DNA of 64,000 nt, taken from NCBI GenBank assembly GCA_029448655.1, contig JACCLO010000007.1:62001-126000 (forward strand), in the 5' to 3' direction. The stretch is from Wolfiporia cocos. Lineage: Eukaryota; Basidiomycota; Agaricomycetes; Polyporales; Phaeolaceae. Positions 20,329 to 31,817 of this stretch are shown one piece after another (position 1 is the stretch's first letter; each line of letters opens with the position of its first letter). Position numbers and translations under genes: made by a program. Under the pieces are notes generated by a model. That model saw only the letters and a list, made by a program, of their open reading frames with translations. It searched no databases and was not told the origin of the DNA.

Positions 20329-21593
20329 ATGTCTTCTGAATTGACTAAAGATCAGGAAGCCACTCTCGAGCGGTTTCGTTCGCGTCTCGTCGAACAAAAC
20401 CTTCTCCGCGACGGAGATACTATCGGCTCGGATGATTTCACTTTATTGTGTGCCCAAGCCTATCACCAAGGCGGTTAGCTGTACTAATGCTGCGTCCTAC
20501 CGGCGATTCCTGCGCGCGCGCCAATTTGACGTAAAAGCCGCAACGACGATGTGGGCCAACTGTCTGTAGTGGCGGAAAACCGTACAAGGCGTAGGTATAG
20601 ACGAATTGTACAAACAGATGGATTCATACGACGTACGCGTTGGTTCTCGCATGTCGTGCGTGTTTTGCCATTTACCGGTTCCTCACAGCTCCCAGAGCGT
20701 AGAGAGGTGTTCGAACACTGGCCGATGTGGTTTCACAAGACGGACAAGGCGGGGCGTCCGCTCAGCATACAGCATTACAGTGGCGTCAACATGCCCGAGC
20801 TGTACAAGCTCATAACGCCGGAGCGATTCATGCAGTACATCATCGTAACCGCAGAGAGCATACCTCGAGAAATATTCCCGACTGCGTCACGCGCTGCAGG
20901 GAGGCAGGTTGAGGGCGAGCCTTTGGTTGTCGATCTGAAGGGGTTTAATTTAGTCTTTCTGGTTCAGTGTAAGGTAATGAGTCTTAAAGGCATGCAACAG
21001 TTTGGGGCAGCTCTGGCAGATGAAGAACGTTGTGCGCGAGTCGTCCCAGATAATGCAGGACTATTTCCTGGAGCTGCACGTTCACAATTCCCTCCAACCT
21101 GTTGCCGCTGACAATCCTCGATGCGGCTACAGCATGTACAAATTCTTCATTATCAACGCGCCAGTCTCGTTCACATATATTTGGTCTTTTGTCAAGCTCT
21201 GGATCACCTTAAAGGCATGGAACAATCTGGGGCAGTCCTGGCAGATGAAGAGTGTTGTGCGCGATTCCTTCCAGATAATGCAGGACTACTTCCCCGAGCT
21301 ATACGCTCACAACTGTCACCCGCCAGCCTGTTGCAGCTGACAGTCCTCGATGTGGCTACAGCATGTACAAATTCATCATCATCAGCGCCAGTCTCGCTTA
21401 CATATATTTGATTTGATCTTTTGTTAAGCTGTGGCTCGCAAAGGAGACGCTCGCCAAGATCGACATCCTCGGGACGGACTATCAAACTATGTTGCTCAAG
21501 GACATAGACAGGGAGAACTTGCCTGTTGTACTCGGAGGCACCTGTGAGTGTGGAGATGTGGGAGGATGCAAGTGGTGCCGGGCTCCACGGTAG
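20329..21593 (+). pseudogene. Sec14-like CRAL-TRIO phosphatidylinositol-transfer protein, pseudogene
   Basis: Coding blocks in order are MSSELTKDQEATLERFRSRL (20329), RFLRARQFDVKAATTMWANC (20504), HWPMWFHKTDKAGRPLSIQ (20718), VEGEPLVVDLKGFN (20908), QLWQMKNVVRESSQIMQDYF, FFIINAPVSFTYIWSFVK and ENLPVVLGGTCECG (ends 21593). This is the normal order of a fungal Sec14 N-terminal helix bundle and lipid-binding lobe, which exchanges phosphatidylinositol and phosphatidylcholine between membranes. Damage is a TAG at 20567-20569 where CAG fits (CLQWRK), a CG in place of the AG acceptor at 20501-20502, and a 225-bp tandem duplication of one exon block (20983-21207 and 21208-21432) that breaks the frame. 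A live paralogue presumably exists elsewhere. Confidence 0.82.
20983..21432 (+). repeat. 225-bp tandem duplication inside the Sec14-like pseudogene
   Basis: Both units start CTTAAAGGCATG and carry the QMKN-VVR-QIMQDYF exon, the intron and the YKF-I-AP exon. The units differ at roughly 10% of positions and the second has lost the intact IINAP segment, so the duplication is old. Confidence 0.85.
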
Positions 21594-21886
21594 GCTGATA
21601 TCTGTGTTGATGGGCATGAGGCATCATCATCTATCGATAGAGGCGCACTCGAATAAGCTTCTGTCTCAGATCTCAGAGACTGGGGCAAACACATATTGAG
21701 GTCTGACTATATCCACATCCAGGAAGGGAGAGATCTTATGAACATTGACCGGAACATGCAAGAGATGCGATGTATAGACCAATCTTCTCGGAAATATGGC
21801 AACGGTAGATTTAAACCATGCACATCTCACCTCACTGCCCTCCATAGAACGCTGCTTCTCAGTCCGCGGTTCCTGCTCCGAACACA

Positions 21887-23440
21887 ATGGCGGGAAGTAG
21901 CCTCGACTTTACTCTTCTGGCTGCAAGTCTTTTTGGTGGTGTGACTTGTGCTATATTGTAAGCATGATACGTTCCTAGGGAAGCTGAATCTCACATGATC
22001 CAGCTTATACGGCGTGTCCTGCGCACAAGTCCTGTATTACTTTTGGCATTACACGGACGATCGCATCTGGCTGAAATGTATGGTATGTGAACTAGGCGTA
22101 GCTTTGTCCTTCACCTTAGTTGACTATGTTCAGGTTGCCGTACTATGGTACGCTGTATACCGCGGCCATTCCTTGAGCTATCTGACACTCGGAAATTGTC
22201 ACGTCTGCGTCCAGGGTTCTTGATACCACAATCTCATGCTTGAATACCATTGTGAGTATTTTTACAGAAACCCCAACTCTGGGAAACTCGATACGCGCGC
22301 AGGTCCTGTGGGATTTCGTTGTCCCAAAGTTTTATCATATCGGCCATATGGGATGTCCCTTAAATCTCCCTTATATTGCCGAATACAGTTCCATATCAAA
22401 TGCAGGGTAAATATTTCTCAAACGACCGCTGAACACTCACCGTAACTGCGCTCCGTTGATCGTATACAGCTATGCGTGGGAGGTACGGTCCTGCTCATCT
22501 ACTGAAATTGTTGAAGTATTGATAGCTTCCTCACTGCATAGGTTGGATTTCTCTGCGCTGTAAGTGTCAGAGTGATCGTTGTACATGTATGGGCACCGTT
22601 TCATGTCTTCCTTGGCCTTGCAGGCTACTGTGGTATTGTTTGTCCAATGGTATGTGATAGTGCGTCTCTCCTTGCTATCTTTATAACATTCTGATTCGTG
22701 CAGCAACTATTTGCACACGATTCGGGGAGGTATGAAGTGTTGTCTGCTAAACCGAGAGATCTTACAATATTGTCTGTGACGTTTCAGTATCTGTATCTAC
22801 AGGATATCCGTATCGGGTGCTCTTGACTTTCACTCTGGCGAGTTCGTCTGGTCATTCATTGGTCGAGCTGACATATTCCCTCAGGCCATATTGATCATGG
22901 GCTCCTGCGGTGAGATTCAGTGATAGGCAATTACTGACAATGACACCTTATGCTCAGTCGTTACTCGATGATGTAGGGTTAGGAATCAGTGAGCTCCACA
23001 CAATAGATGGGTTAATGCCGTGATATACTAACTAAAGAACAGTGAATTCTCTTCATGGGTAAGCAACGTCTTCTAAGTAACGATGTAGAATACATGGTCA
23101 AACCATGCCCCGCAAGATGGCCTGTGGTTGTCCTCGATTCTTCGCCTCTGCCTGGATGGTTTCCAGGAACCTCCCCATCCGTAGACGTAAGGAATCTGCT
23201 CACCTTAAACCTGTGTTGACCCTCAGTGCCATGGTGCTGCTTCAGGGATTTTTCCTAGGCCAAATGGCTTCTGCTTCTTTGGCAGATATTATGATCATTG
23301 TGCTACTATGTAGCATTATGTACCGCCAAAAGACAGCCTTTGAAGGGTAAGTGGGAAGCTCACCAATCCGTATATCAGCTATGAACGATATTCTCACAAT
23401 CAATAAACAGCACTACGTCTATGATTAGTAAGCTAAAGCA
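21887..23440 (+). CDS. DUF6534-type multi-pass membrane protein (intactness uncertain)
   Basis: Fungal integral membrane protein of unknown function with seven predicted helices. Exon 1 is 21887-21957 (FTLLAASLFGGVTCAI) and exon 2 is 22004-22082 (LYGVSCAQVLYYFWHY). Further pieces are DYVQVAVLWYAVYRGH near 22120, VEVLIASSLHR near 22520, ATVVLFVQ near 22630 and a helix-rich exon ending 23349 (FFLGQMASASLADIMIIVLL, then YRQKTAFEG). A TTSMISKLKQLFIERGALTT exon lies near 23412-23475. The order matches the family. Exon 2 is 79 nt, exactly as in the related minus-strand copy at 40613-40691. Some frames could not be joined cleanly, so it may be decaying. No C-terminal tail was found; 23480-25012 shows nothing certain apart from a short Arg/Glu-rich frame at 24389-24571. 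Confidence 0.55.
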
Positions 23441-25012
23441 ACTTTTCATTGAACGAGGCGCATTGACGACGTGAGGAACTCTGAACATGTCTTTCGTAAG
23501 TTCAAAGCTGACTGTCCAATAGTATAGTACAGACACTTCAAATCATCACCGTATGATCTCGCTCATCGTGCAGGCTCTCTCACTAAGAGTCAAATGTAAC
23601 AGTACGTAGGTGGGATGTATAGCCTACCGATCAATCCGTTTTCCTGGCTAGCGCTACATCTGGTTGCGGGCAAATGTGAATGGTTCGGAACAAGCCACTG
23701 TGTGTGTGGTTACTCAAATGCTTTGATATAGTATACGTGAACTCTTTACTCGCGACGTAAGTGATGCATGACAGTTTTCAGTCAAACTGAGTCCTGACAG
23801 TTGGCCAATAAATCACAGATTGAACGTTCGCAGGTACATCCGAGGCATTGGTGTTGCGGCAAATTACGTGGGCACTGATGAACGTGCGTAACATGACCGC
23901 TGTAGGTGCATTTGGCAAGTACGATGGAACTTAGCCAATATTGACTATGTTCACAGCTCAGATTTGAGAACAATCTTCGATTACTCGTATACAGAGCGTG
24001 GTGTACGTACTGCTACTTCGCACTATTGTGCTGTGTGGTGTGTCTCCGGACTTCGTCCATATTTGAAACAGGCACTAGTTCAGATGTATACGGATACCTG
24101 TGAAGGTTGAATGCACTCCGCAACTTCGCTCAACGGCAAACGAAACAGCATAAGCAATTGTTCAAACATGCCAGAAGAGGTTCTCCGAGCATCATGCTTA
24201 GGCTGTGGAGGATGTTTGGGAAGCGGGCTCCATTCAATCACGCAAAGCAATCTGTGTTTGGTCCTTGACGTTCCATCAACGCATTGTACGCAAGTCTTCA
24301 AGACAGACGAGACAACCAAATATGTGAACATCGTATTGGATTATACCAATCATCAGTTTCTGTGAAGGGAAGCTCGTAGAATTGATAAATGTGGGCTGGG
24401 CGTTCAGAAGCAGAGGCGGGCAGAGCGAGCAAGGGAACACGCCCGAATCGTCTGGAGACCAGTGCTAAACGGGAAGCAGATACACAGAAGGAGGATGAAT
24501 GGGCACGTCAAGAAGCACTTACAGTTGTTCTAAATCCAACAAGCTCTCTGATAGATGAAGCTGAAGCGTGAAGCAAATTGATGCACAGATCGAAGGGCAT
24601 CGCCAGTATGATCCAGAGAAGCGGATGCAAGAATCTCCACGGAGCGGAGAAATCAGAAGTTCTCAGGCAGCAATAGAACACTATAATTACATAAGATCCA
24701 GATGCTCAACATGGGAGAGTGGTTGCCCGTATGTGAGGATGGACGAAGGTCAGATGCCGAGAACGTCACCGTGACGGACATCTCTGAGGCCGAGATGGAC
24801 AGATATGACTGACCTACAACTTACTCGATACCCATCCTTGCTAACTTGCAATTGGGACGTACACTTTGTAGCTGATAATGTGCACGGCGACTATTAGGTC
24901 CAGGTACCACTGGCGCCACTATTACGATTACAGTGTGGAAGTTCCTAATGGGGTAGATAATCCAAGTGATAAGCCCAAGACAGCCACTACCACTTCAATC
25001 ACAGAACGGTCA

Positions 25013-28000
25013 TGTGGCTGATTCCGCATATCGTCCCCCTCCCAGACGTTTGCAGAGGCGGCGAGCAGCATTGCGAAAACGGCGGTCAGGCGATGGCGAG
25101 CATTACGGGGCACATCGAGCGCCTACGCGGGCGACGCGACTGGCGGCGAACGGACGCCACTGCTCTCCATCGGCCATGACCAGCCCCAAGCCCGCTTCCT
25201 CAACCGGCCTGCCTGCCCTGGCTCACTTGGCGCCCCTCCTTGCCTGTGACCGCCATGGTCCTTGTCCCGCTGCTCTCCGCCCTCGCCCTCCTCGCGCCCC
25301 CCGCACGCGCCCAGTCGCTTTCCGACGCGCAGCTCGCTGCCGTCCGCTCTGATCTCTGGCTCGGCGCGACGCAGACGTATGTCCACTTGTCTTCTTTCCT
25401 CCTCGTCGCTGCTAGCGCTGACTCACAAGCAGCTGGGAGCTGGGCACCGCCGCCGAGGCCCTCACCGAGGCCCTCGCCCCCGCCTTCGCCGTCTTCGCCA
25501 ACGCGTCCATTCCGCCCCCCGCATCCCTCCCGGCCAACGTCACCTATGTCTGGTCGAACGGCACCTCCAGCAACACCGCGACCAGCACCCTCTACTACAA
25601 TGCGTCCGCGCTCGCGCCCCCGCTCCAGATCGCGTACAACGCCGCTGCCAACCGCTCGAACGCGACGGGTCCCCAGCCGTTCATCTACGTCGATGGCGGC
25701 GCGGCAGGCGATCCTGCGAGCCTTGGCGTCGCGTTTCTCCTCGCAAACTGGACGGGCGCGGACGAGCCGCCGCTCAATCAGCCGCGGGTGAACGCGAGCA
25801 CGAACGAGACGCTGCCCGGTGAGGGCAAGGGCGTGACGTACGCGCGTGCGATCGAGGAGCAGCTCGAGTACACGCTCACCGTCGTCCCGCGCACGAGCGA
25901 CGGGGCGATCAGCCATCGCATCGAGCAGGTGCAGCTGTGGTGAGCGGTCCGCCATCTCCTCTGCTCCAGGTCACGCATGCTGTCTCCCGCTCCTCGTCGC
26001 ATGAACACGTCCGCGCCATACGTTGCCTCTGCGCTTCTTGTTGCCCTGCCCCCGTCTTCGCCGCGTCGTTGCTGACTCGCTCTCCGCGTCTCTCCAGGGC
26101 AGACAACGTCTACATGGTCCCGCCCTTCCTCGCCTATGCCGGCGTCCTCCAGGACAACAAGACCCTGCTCACCGAGGCGCACACGCAGGTGAGCACCGTG
26201 CCTGACTCCCCTGCCTTCGCCTATGGCGCGAGGTCGTGTGCGCAAGGAATTAAAATGCTGTCCATCTCGTGTCGGCTGTTGCTAGCTATGACGACGCGTC
26301 CTCTTTCCGTTGTCCTTGTTCCGGGATCCAACGCGGATCCATCAATGTGTGCGTGGCTGACATGCCTTTTCTTAGATTAAGCTCTACCGCCAGTACCTGT
26401 ACGACTCCAAAATGAGCATGTGGAGGCACATCTTGCTGGGCTACAACAATCATGACCCTGGGTACTGGTCCACTGGTCAGTACTGTGCCAGAATAACAAC
26501 TCGTTCTCTACGATTTTTCTTGTATCACATGACGCATGCAGCGCGGATCGAATTCACGAAATCTGATAAACTACCCGTTGATTAACTCTTTCGAAAATAA
26601 CACCGATGGCATTTGCTGAACGTACGCTTCCTCATCCCACACGAAGCTCGAGGCACATGCAGTGGCCAATCTTTCGAAGGCCCGCGTTCTCTTCCATTTG
26701 ATATCGGATCGCCAGCCTGTTCCCGCACTTCTCGCCGTTCTCTTCTTTGATCTGATTTCTACCTGATATTCCTTGAAGGTATTCTTCTTCGATCCTATTC
26801 ACTGACTGACGCTGCTCTGATGACAGGGAATGCCTGGGCTGCCGCAGGAATGCTTCGTGTACTATCTACAATGGTGCACTCGCAATACGCGAGCGACCTG
26901 TCTGATGAAATGAACGATCTGAAGAACTGGGTCGCCGAGATTCACAACGGGATGTATTCGTACCTGGTGAGATCCGAATCAGATCCTGATGCGAAGCCCC
27001 AATTAATGGCTGTCCAGGATCAGGATTCATACCTCTTCCATAACTACGCGAACGACAGCAGCACCTTCCTTGATGCATCGAGCACCGCGCTTCTCGCGTC
27101 GACCGTGTACCGCCTCGCACTCGCCGGGGCTGTGTACAGGCACCTGCCGCTCGCGGAGAAGTGCAGAGAGGCGCTCAGCGCGAGCGGGCCGTACGCTGCC
27201 TGGGGCACCGGCAACGGCGTGGGCCCCGCGAGCTCGCTCACCGCCAACGCAAGCGCGGGCTCGTCCACCACCCCTTCCGCCACGTACAACGTCTCGACGT
27301 CCTCGTTCGCCCCGCTGTCGACGTCGTACACGTACGACGCCGCGACCTACGTCACGGGCGCCGCCGGCACCGCGCCGTCGTCGCAGCCTGCGTCTACCAC
27401 GTCTAGCGCGTACGCGTCGTATGCGGTGCCCTCCCCGTCTTCCCAGTCAGAAGGGGCGGGCCTGCTCCACTTCTCGCCCCAGATGTGGCTCGGGCCAGTC
27501 GTAGACCCGTACGACTGGAGCGTGCAGGGCGGGAGCTCGCCCGAGGGCCAGGCGTTCGTCGTGGAGATGTACGCCGCGTGGCGCGACTGGGTCGAGGCGG
27601 GTGCGATCGGCGCGCAGGGCGCTGCGGGACGCATTGGCGTCAGCGTGTTCGGGTTGGCAGCCAGCGTCGTGCTCGGCCTCGTGCTGCTTCTTTAGGTGCG
27701 GGGTGCGGGTGTTAGAGGCGATGGTCCGTCCAAAATGTGTGTTCTATTTTGATCAGGTTGTAGAATAGGCATAGGGTAATTTGGGGCTTGTATTGTGATG
27801 TGTGTACGTAGCATGTCTTTCTTGGGGCTCTGGAAATAACTACTTCGGAGAAATGTACAGTACATTCTGGTTATGTGTGCCTGCAACAGCAATTATGGGG
27901 AGTGCTTGGATGCTTGCAAACACAGGGTCTCTGATAGATGCTATTGGCCATTCCAAGCTGGCAGAAGATGTATGTATATGTGCACCTGTGGCTGCCTCGT

Positions 28001-28206
28001 GTTATGGGATACACTGATAACTCAATAAGTTAGCATGGTAGATGTTTCAATCCTCTTACTCATAGTATTGGGTTGCATCTCAGCTTCTGGTGGTGAGAAT
28101 CTCATAGAGGAATAGTAGTTTGTGGAATCCTCAATATGCACTTGATTCCAATATTGTCTCATATTGAGGCTGATATGCATATCAGGGAACAGTAAATCAA
28201 ACATGA
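25013..28206 (+). repeat. Segmental duplication, copy 1 (glycosidase gene and flanks)
   Basis: Pairs with 49489-52165 in the same orientation, 24 kb apart, at roughly 93-97% identity over exons and introns. The right boundary here is the LTR-like repeat at 28212. The other copy lacks about 350 bp (equivalent to 25197-25548), and this copy has about 200 bp more after the gene. Confidence 0.9.
25255..27695 (+). CDS. Secreted six-hairpin glycoside hydrolase, GH88/GH105-like, probably GPI-anchored
   Basis: Six exons: 25255-25376, 25433-25939, 26098-26188, 26376-26475, 26827-26966, 27018-27695. They sum to 1638 nt in one frame (545 aa). A signal peptide (LLSALALLAPPARAQ) is followed by QVQLW|ADNVYMVPPFLAYAG, whose Asp is the likely general acid/base. 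WRHILLGYNNHDPG-WSTG|NAWAAAGMLRVL and DASSTALLASTVYRLAL are (alpha/alpha)6-barrel helices as in unsaturated glucuronyl/rhamnogalacturonyl hydrolases. A Ser/Thr/Ala-rich region and a C-terminal hydrophobic tail (GVSVFGLAASVVLGLVLLL) suggest a GPI anchor. Such enzymes trim unsaturated uronic acids from pectin or glycan fragments. The 5' end is GC-rich. The intron at 26967-27017 is a multiple of three and open, so its retention would be silent. Family level is confident, substrate is not. Confidence 0.78.
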
Positions 28207-28399
28207 TGTAGTGTTATGGGTCGTATACCCGTTCACTATATTCAAGTCGTGAATATAAATCTTCGGTTCTTCATCCTAAGTCACTGGGACTCTAGGGATC
28301 ATTTGATATTCAGTACAGATTAAAGAATATATTGCTTCGAAATGCAAGTTGACTTGCCTAAGTCTAAGAAGTCGATGTGCACTTTGGGGACTTAGTTGT

Positions 28400-28890
28400 T
28401 GTCACAGATTTTGTGGCATGTTTTAATGTATTACCCCCTCCTAGGCTCGAACCTAGGACTTCACGTTCTAGTAGTCACATGACTGGTGCCCGGTAGTGTA
28501 GCGGTAGATAGCGTACTTGTCCGACAGGACATACGGTCACGTGATAAGTAGGTCACATGGTATATACTGGGGCACATGATAGACAGCACACGGCCCTTGT
28601 CTTTAGGGCAGTACTTACATAGTAGCGTGTTGGCTCCCCATGTATATAAACCTACTCGCTGAGGTCTTACAACCTCAGTTCGATTATCATCGGCATTGGG
28701 GCGAGTCCCTCAGTCCTACTCTGATCCTCTGCGTGCTAGACTGGTGGTCGACGCTACTCCTTAGTTACCGTCTACCTTGGGTCGTTAGTCAACACCCATC
28801 CAGTCACCCTTCAAGACGATAGGTCTTGGTGCTTAGACGTTAGGTCTTAAGCGGGGCATTAGTATCGTATGTCACAGTAAAACTGTGTCA
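28400..28890 (+). repeat. Solo LTR, 491 bp, TSD GTTGT
   Basis: TGTCACAG...CTGTGTCA flanked by GTTGT at 28395-28399 and 28891-28895. U3 motif GCACACGGCCC...CTTTAGGGCA (28586-28610), TATATAAA at 28643 and hairpin CTGAGG/CCTCAG (28659-28678). Closely related to the LTR at 30384. Confidence 0.95.
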
Positions 28891-28901
28891 GTTGTTCAGG
28901 G

Positions 28902-29594
28902 TAAGGCTCCAACCATATAATGTATATACCATGTATACATGGTTTTATATATATACTATATACATGTATTTACACATGGCCGAGTACATGGTATATACAT
29001 GGTATATTATATGGTATATGGTTGTTGTGAATGCATTCATATTACATTCTCATAATTGTTGTTTTGAATATGTACTTGAGCTAGTTATGTGTCTTACAGA
29101 TTGTATGGTGCAGTGGCAATATGAGATTTGGACAATCTGGTGGCCACTGCACAAATGCAAAGATGTTAAGTCATAATTCACACACTCTGCTTACCCTCTC
29201 ATTTGGTGGAAGGTAAGATCAGATTTATGTTTATGCTATATAATATCCCACATAGTGATTGCATCATGCATTAGACTCATGTGTAAAAGTTTCCCATCAT
29301 CTCACACATTGTGCACAATTCCTAAGCCATTCCAGCTACTAGTGTGGCTGTTGAATACTGAACACCAATTTTTCCCTTGCATCAGCCAAGTGCTGATACC
29401 TGTGGCATGTTGTTGAAGGAGGAGACAATCTCCATAGCCATATGGGCAAGGCAATGGCTATGTCAAGATGTCTGAAAAATCTACCATCTGAAAACCATGT
29501 AAACCATGTATATACTATGTATATACCATGTATATACCATATACCATATATTTACTGATTTCCTGTACATGTATATTATATGGTTGGAGCCTTA
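28902..29594. mobile_element. hAT-like MITE, 693 bp, TSD GTTCAGGG
   Basis: Perfect 20-bp terminal inverted repeats TAAGGCTCCAACCATATAAT, fitting the hAT tip rule YARNG, with an 8-bp target duplication GTTCAGGG at 28894-28901 and 29595-29602. Subterminal ACCATGTATAT units repeat many times at both ends, typical for hAT transposase binding. No transposase frame is present, so it is non-autonomous. Confidence 0.92.
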
Positions 29595-30383
29595 GTTCAG
29601 GGCTCAGAGTATACTGAGCACAGTTTCCTACATTTGAGAATGAGTATAAGACTTCTTGTTTATACAACAAGGTCGAGCTGAAGAGCCTCAACACTAGTTA
29701 CAGGAGTTTATATACTATGCTAGATTTCTGGAGTCCTATATGTCCCAGATGTCACCAGTACTGACACAGACTAGCTGTGGGACTCACCACCTATGGTCCT
29801 AAGGTGAGGGAAATAGGCAACAAGGGAGCCAGTCAAGCACAGCAGAGGTGAGAGGTGCTTCTACAGTGCTAGCCGAGAAGAATAGAACTAAAGATTATGA
29901 GCGTCAAGCTCTGATCTTAAATATGTACAGGGAGAGGCACGTGCTATTACTAGTAAGCCTACCCTAAAGGAACATGGTCTGTGCACCATAAGGGCATATA
30001 CAGCTAAGTCCACTATCTACAATGGCCGTGTCCATCGGTAATGGCTGGACCAGTAGGAATGAATGTGTTTAGTCACCTTTTGATTGACTTAGAAACGGGT
30101 GCAGCCCAGGTATAGGGAGACCAGTGATCTGGTATGTTGAGGGACTATGGCTATTTGTCAGGTCCAGGGGGTGACTAAGGCTGTGCACCGGGTCAGTAAT
30201 GCCATTTGCTGAGGCCACGAGGCTGTAGCTATGATGAGGTGGCCTAGAGGGCCAGGGACTACTGGGCCGTGAGGCTAGAGTCTGGGACTTGGCTTGTGCC
30301 AGAGTTCAGAGGTGGTCCACAAGTGCTGGACCAGTAGCAATAATGCCTTGCGGCTATTATTATGCTATGGTGCCATAGTTGTG

Positions 30384-31278
30384 TGTCACAGATTCTGTGG
30401 CATCATATTGACTACCCCCTCCCTGGGTCGAACCAGGGCATTTCATGAGCTGTAGTCACATGATCGGTGTGTCGTAGTGTAGCGGTATGAGTGTATCCTT
30501 TAGACAGAGTCTCTGGTCACATGATATTGCTTAGTCAGCGGTGTTATCTACACCCACACACGGACCTTTACTTTAGGGTCAGTACTTACTGTCACGGTTT
30601 TTCTTGGTGACGCCTCACCATTTACCTACACCGGGAGTCGAACCCTCGACTTCCTGGATACACCATCAGGTGATGTCTTACAACGTCACCACCCCCATAC
30701 TAGTTAGCGCGTGGCTAACCCCCGGTCACATGGTAGTTTACATAAGCGTTCGAGATCCTGACCGTTAGGCGTGTGCGCATAGGCCACGTCGCTTTAGGGC
30801 AAGGGTAGTTACTTAGGCTACAGCGCTACTATCATGTATATAAGCTTAGGGTTCTGGGACGTTGTACCCCAGAACCTTTATTCTCTCGACCATGCCTTAG
30901 GGCATGTTTACTCCATCTCTGCTGCGTGCGTCACCCTGCTAGTCTGCGCGAGTTACCTTCGACGTTACAGCCTTTGGGCTCTTTCCACCATCGACTACGT
31001 CTTAGGGGGCGACTAGTTAGTAGGGCGTCATGTATTGGGGGGTGACCCAGAGTATTTGGGTCACTTACAGTAGTACCGTGCACAACCAATGTATATAAGC
31101 CTACAACTGAGGTCTTACAACCTCAGTCTTGATATCATTGGCGTTGGGGTGAGTTCCACATGTCTATTCTCCCAAACTCTGCGTGCTAGTCTGGTACCTC
31201 AACACTGTTACCTTGAGGTGACTATATTGCCAGCAGGTCCACTTGGACACTAGTACGTACGGCATTAGATTTGTGTCA
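30384..31278 (+). repeat. Solo LTR, TSD TTGTG, interrupted by a second LTR
   Basis: TGTCACAG...TTTGTGTCA flanked by TTGTG at 30379-30383 and 31279-31283. It is 416 bp without the nested LTR. TATATAAG at about 31093 is followed by hairpin ACTGAGG/CCTCAGT (31106-31127). Confidence 0.95.
30590..31063 (+). repeat. Innermost solo LTR, 474 bp, TSD CTTAC
   Basis: TGTCACGG...TTTGGGTCA flanked by CTTAC at 30585-30589 and 31064-31068. The insertion splits the outer LTR between its U3 motif and its TATA box. It has its own U3 motif (30772-30802), TATATAAG (~30837) and hairpin GGTTCTGGG/CCCAGAACC (30850-30876). Confidence 0.95.
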
Positions 31279-31817
31279 TTGTGTGAGCATGGCATGCTCG
31301 GTGACATCATAAGCCTGGGCTTTACAGATAAGGGCTGTGATGTAATGGTCTGGCCTTACGGCTAGACCGGTTGACGTAGTGATGACATAGCTTGGTCTGG
31401 ACTGTGTGATGTAGTACCAGGGCGAGCCTTGTGGCTATGCTGATGGTGATGTTACTACGTGGTCATAAGTCTGGGCTTGGGTCTGGGTGGCTGTAGCTAT
31501 GACATTGGGTGACACATGAGTCCTGACTAGTGTGTCATGCTTAGTCGTGGTTGCTTTGTAGTGTGTTGGTGGTGTATGTAAGCAATAAGGCCTTGCATTA
31601 GCTCGGCATGTTGGCAATATGGGATAACCCCAGGATAACTTGTAGTTAGATGTGGTAATTCTGGATAGACTGCTATAATGTGTGGAAAATTGCTAGGGTC
31701 TCAGATAAATCTGTGACAATAAGAGATAAGATAGAGTCACCTGACTTAGGTTCCTGTGATGGTACCTAGCAGCACTATCTAATCTGATGAAAGAGAGTAG
31801 ATCACATGACTTTCCAG

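Larger units (their letters stand above)
28212..29761 (+). repeat. LTR-like repeat, TGTTATGGG family, copy 2, broken by insertions
   Basis: Matches 4263-4680. It is intact to 28399, interrupted by a solo LTR (28400-28890) and a hAT-like MITE (28902-29594), then continues from 29603 (CTCAGAGTATACTGAG) to the next LTR at 29762. Removing both inserts and one copy of each target duplication restores a continuous CTTAGTTGTTCAGGGCTCAG. Confidence 0.75.
29762..31718 (-). repeat. ~1.06 kb LTR with two nested LTRs
   Basis: Plus strand starts TGACACAG and ends CTGTGACA. Without the nested insertion it is about 1057 bp, the size of the LTRs at 15607 and 46410, and it has the same features in reverse (CCCTAAAGG...GGTCTGTGCAC near 29970, a hairpin near 29891-29919). 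Flanks AGTAC and ATAAG do not match, so either a border is misread or one side was lost by recombination. Confidence 0.6.

Noticed and set aside
25200..26245. Long minus-strand frames opposite the glycosidase gene (also 49311-50368)
   Set aside because: They mirror GC-rich third positions of the sense exons, cross its introns and carry no motif.
28902..29594. Tyr-rich plus-strand frame (28892-29176) as a membrane protein
   Set aside because: It is a reading of the ATGTATATACC subterminal repeats of the MITE.
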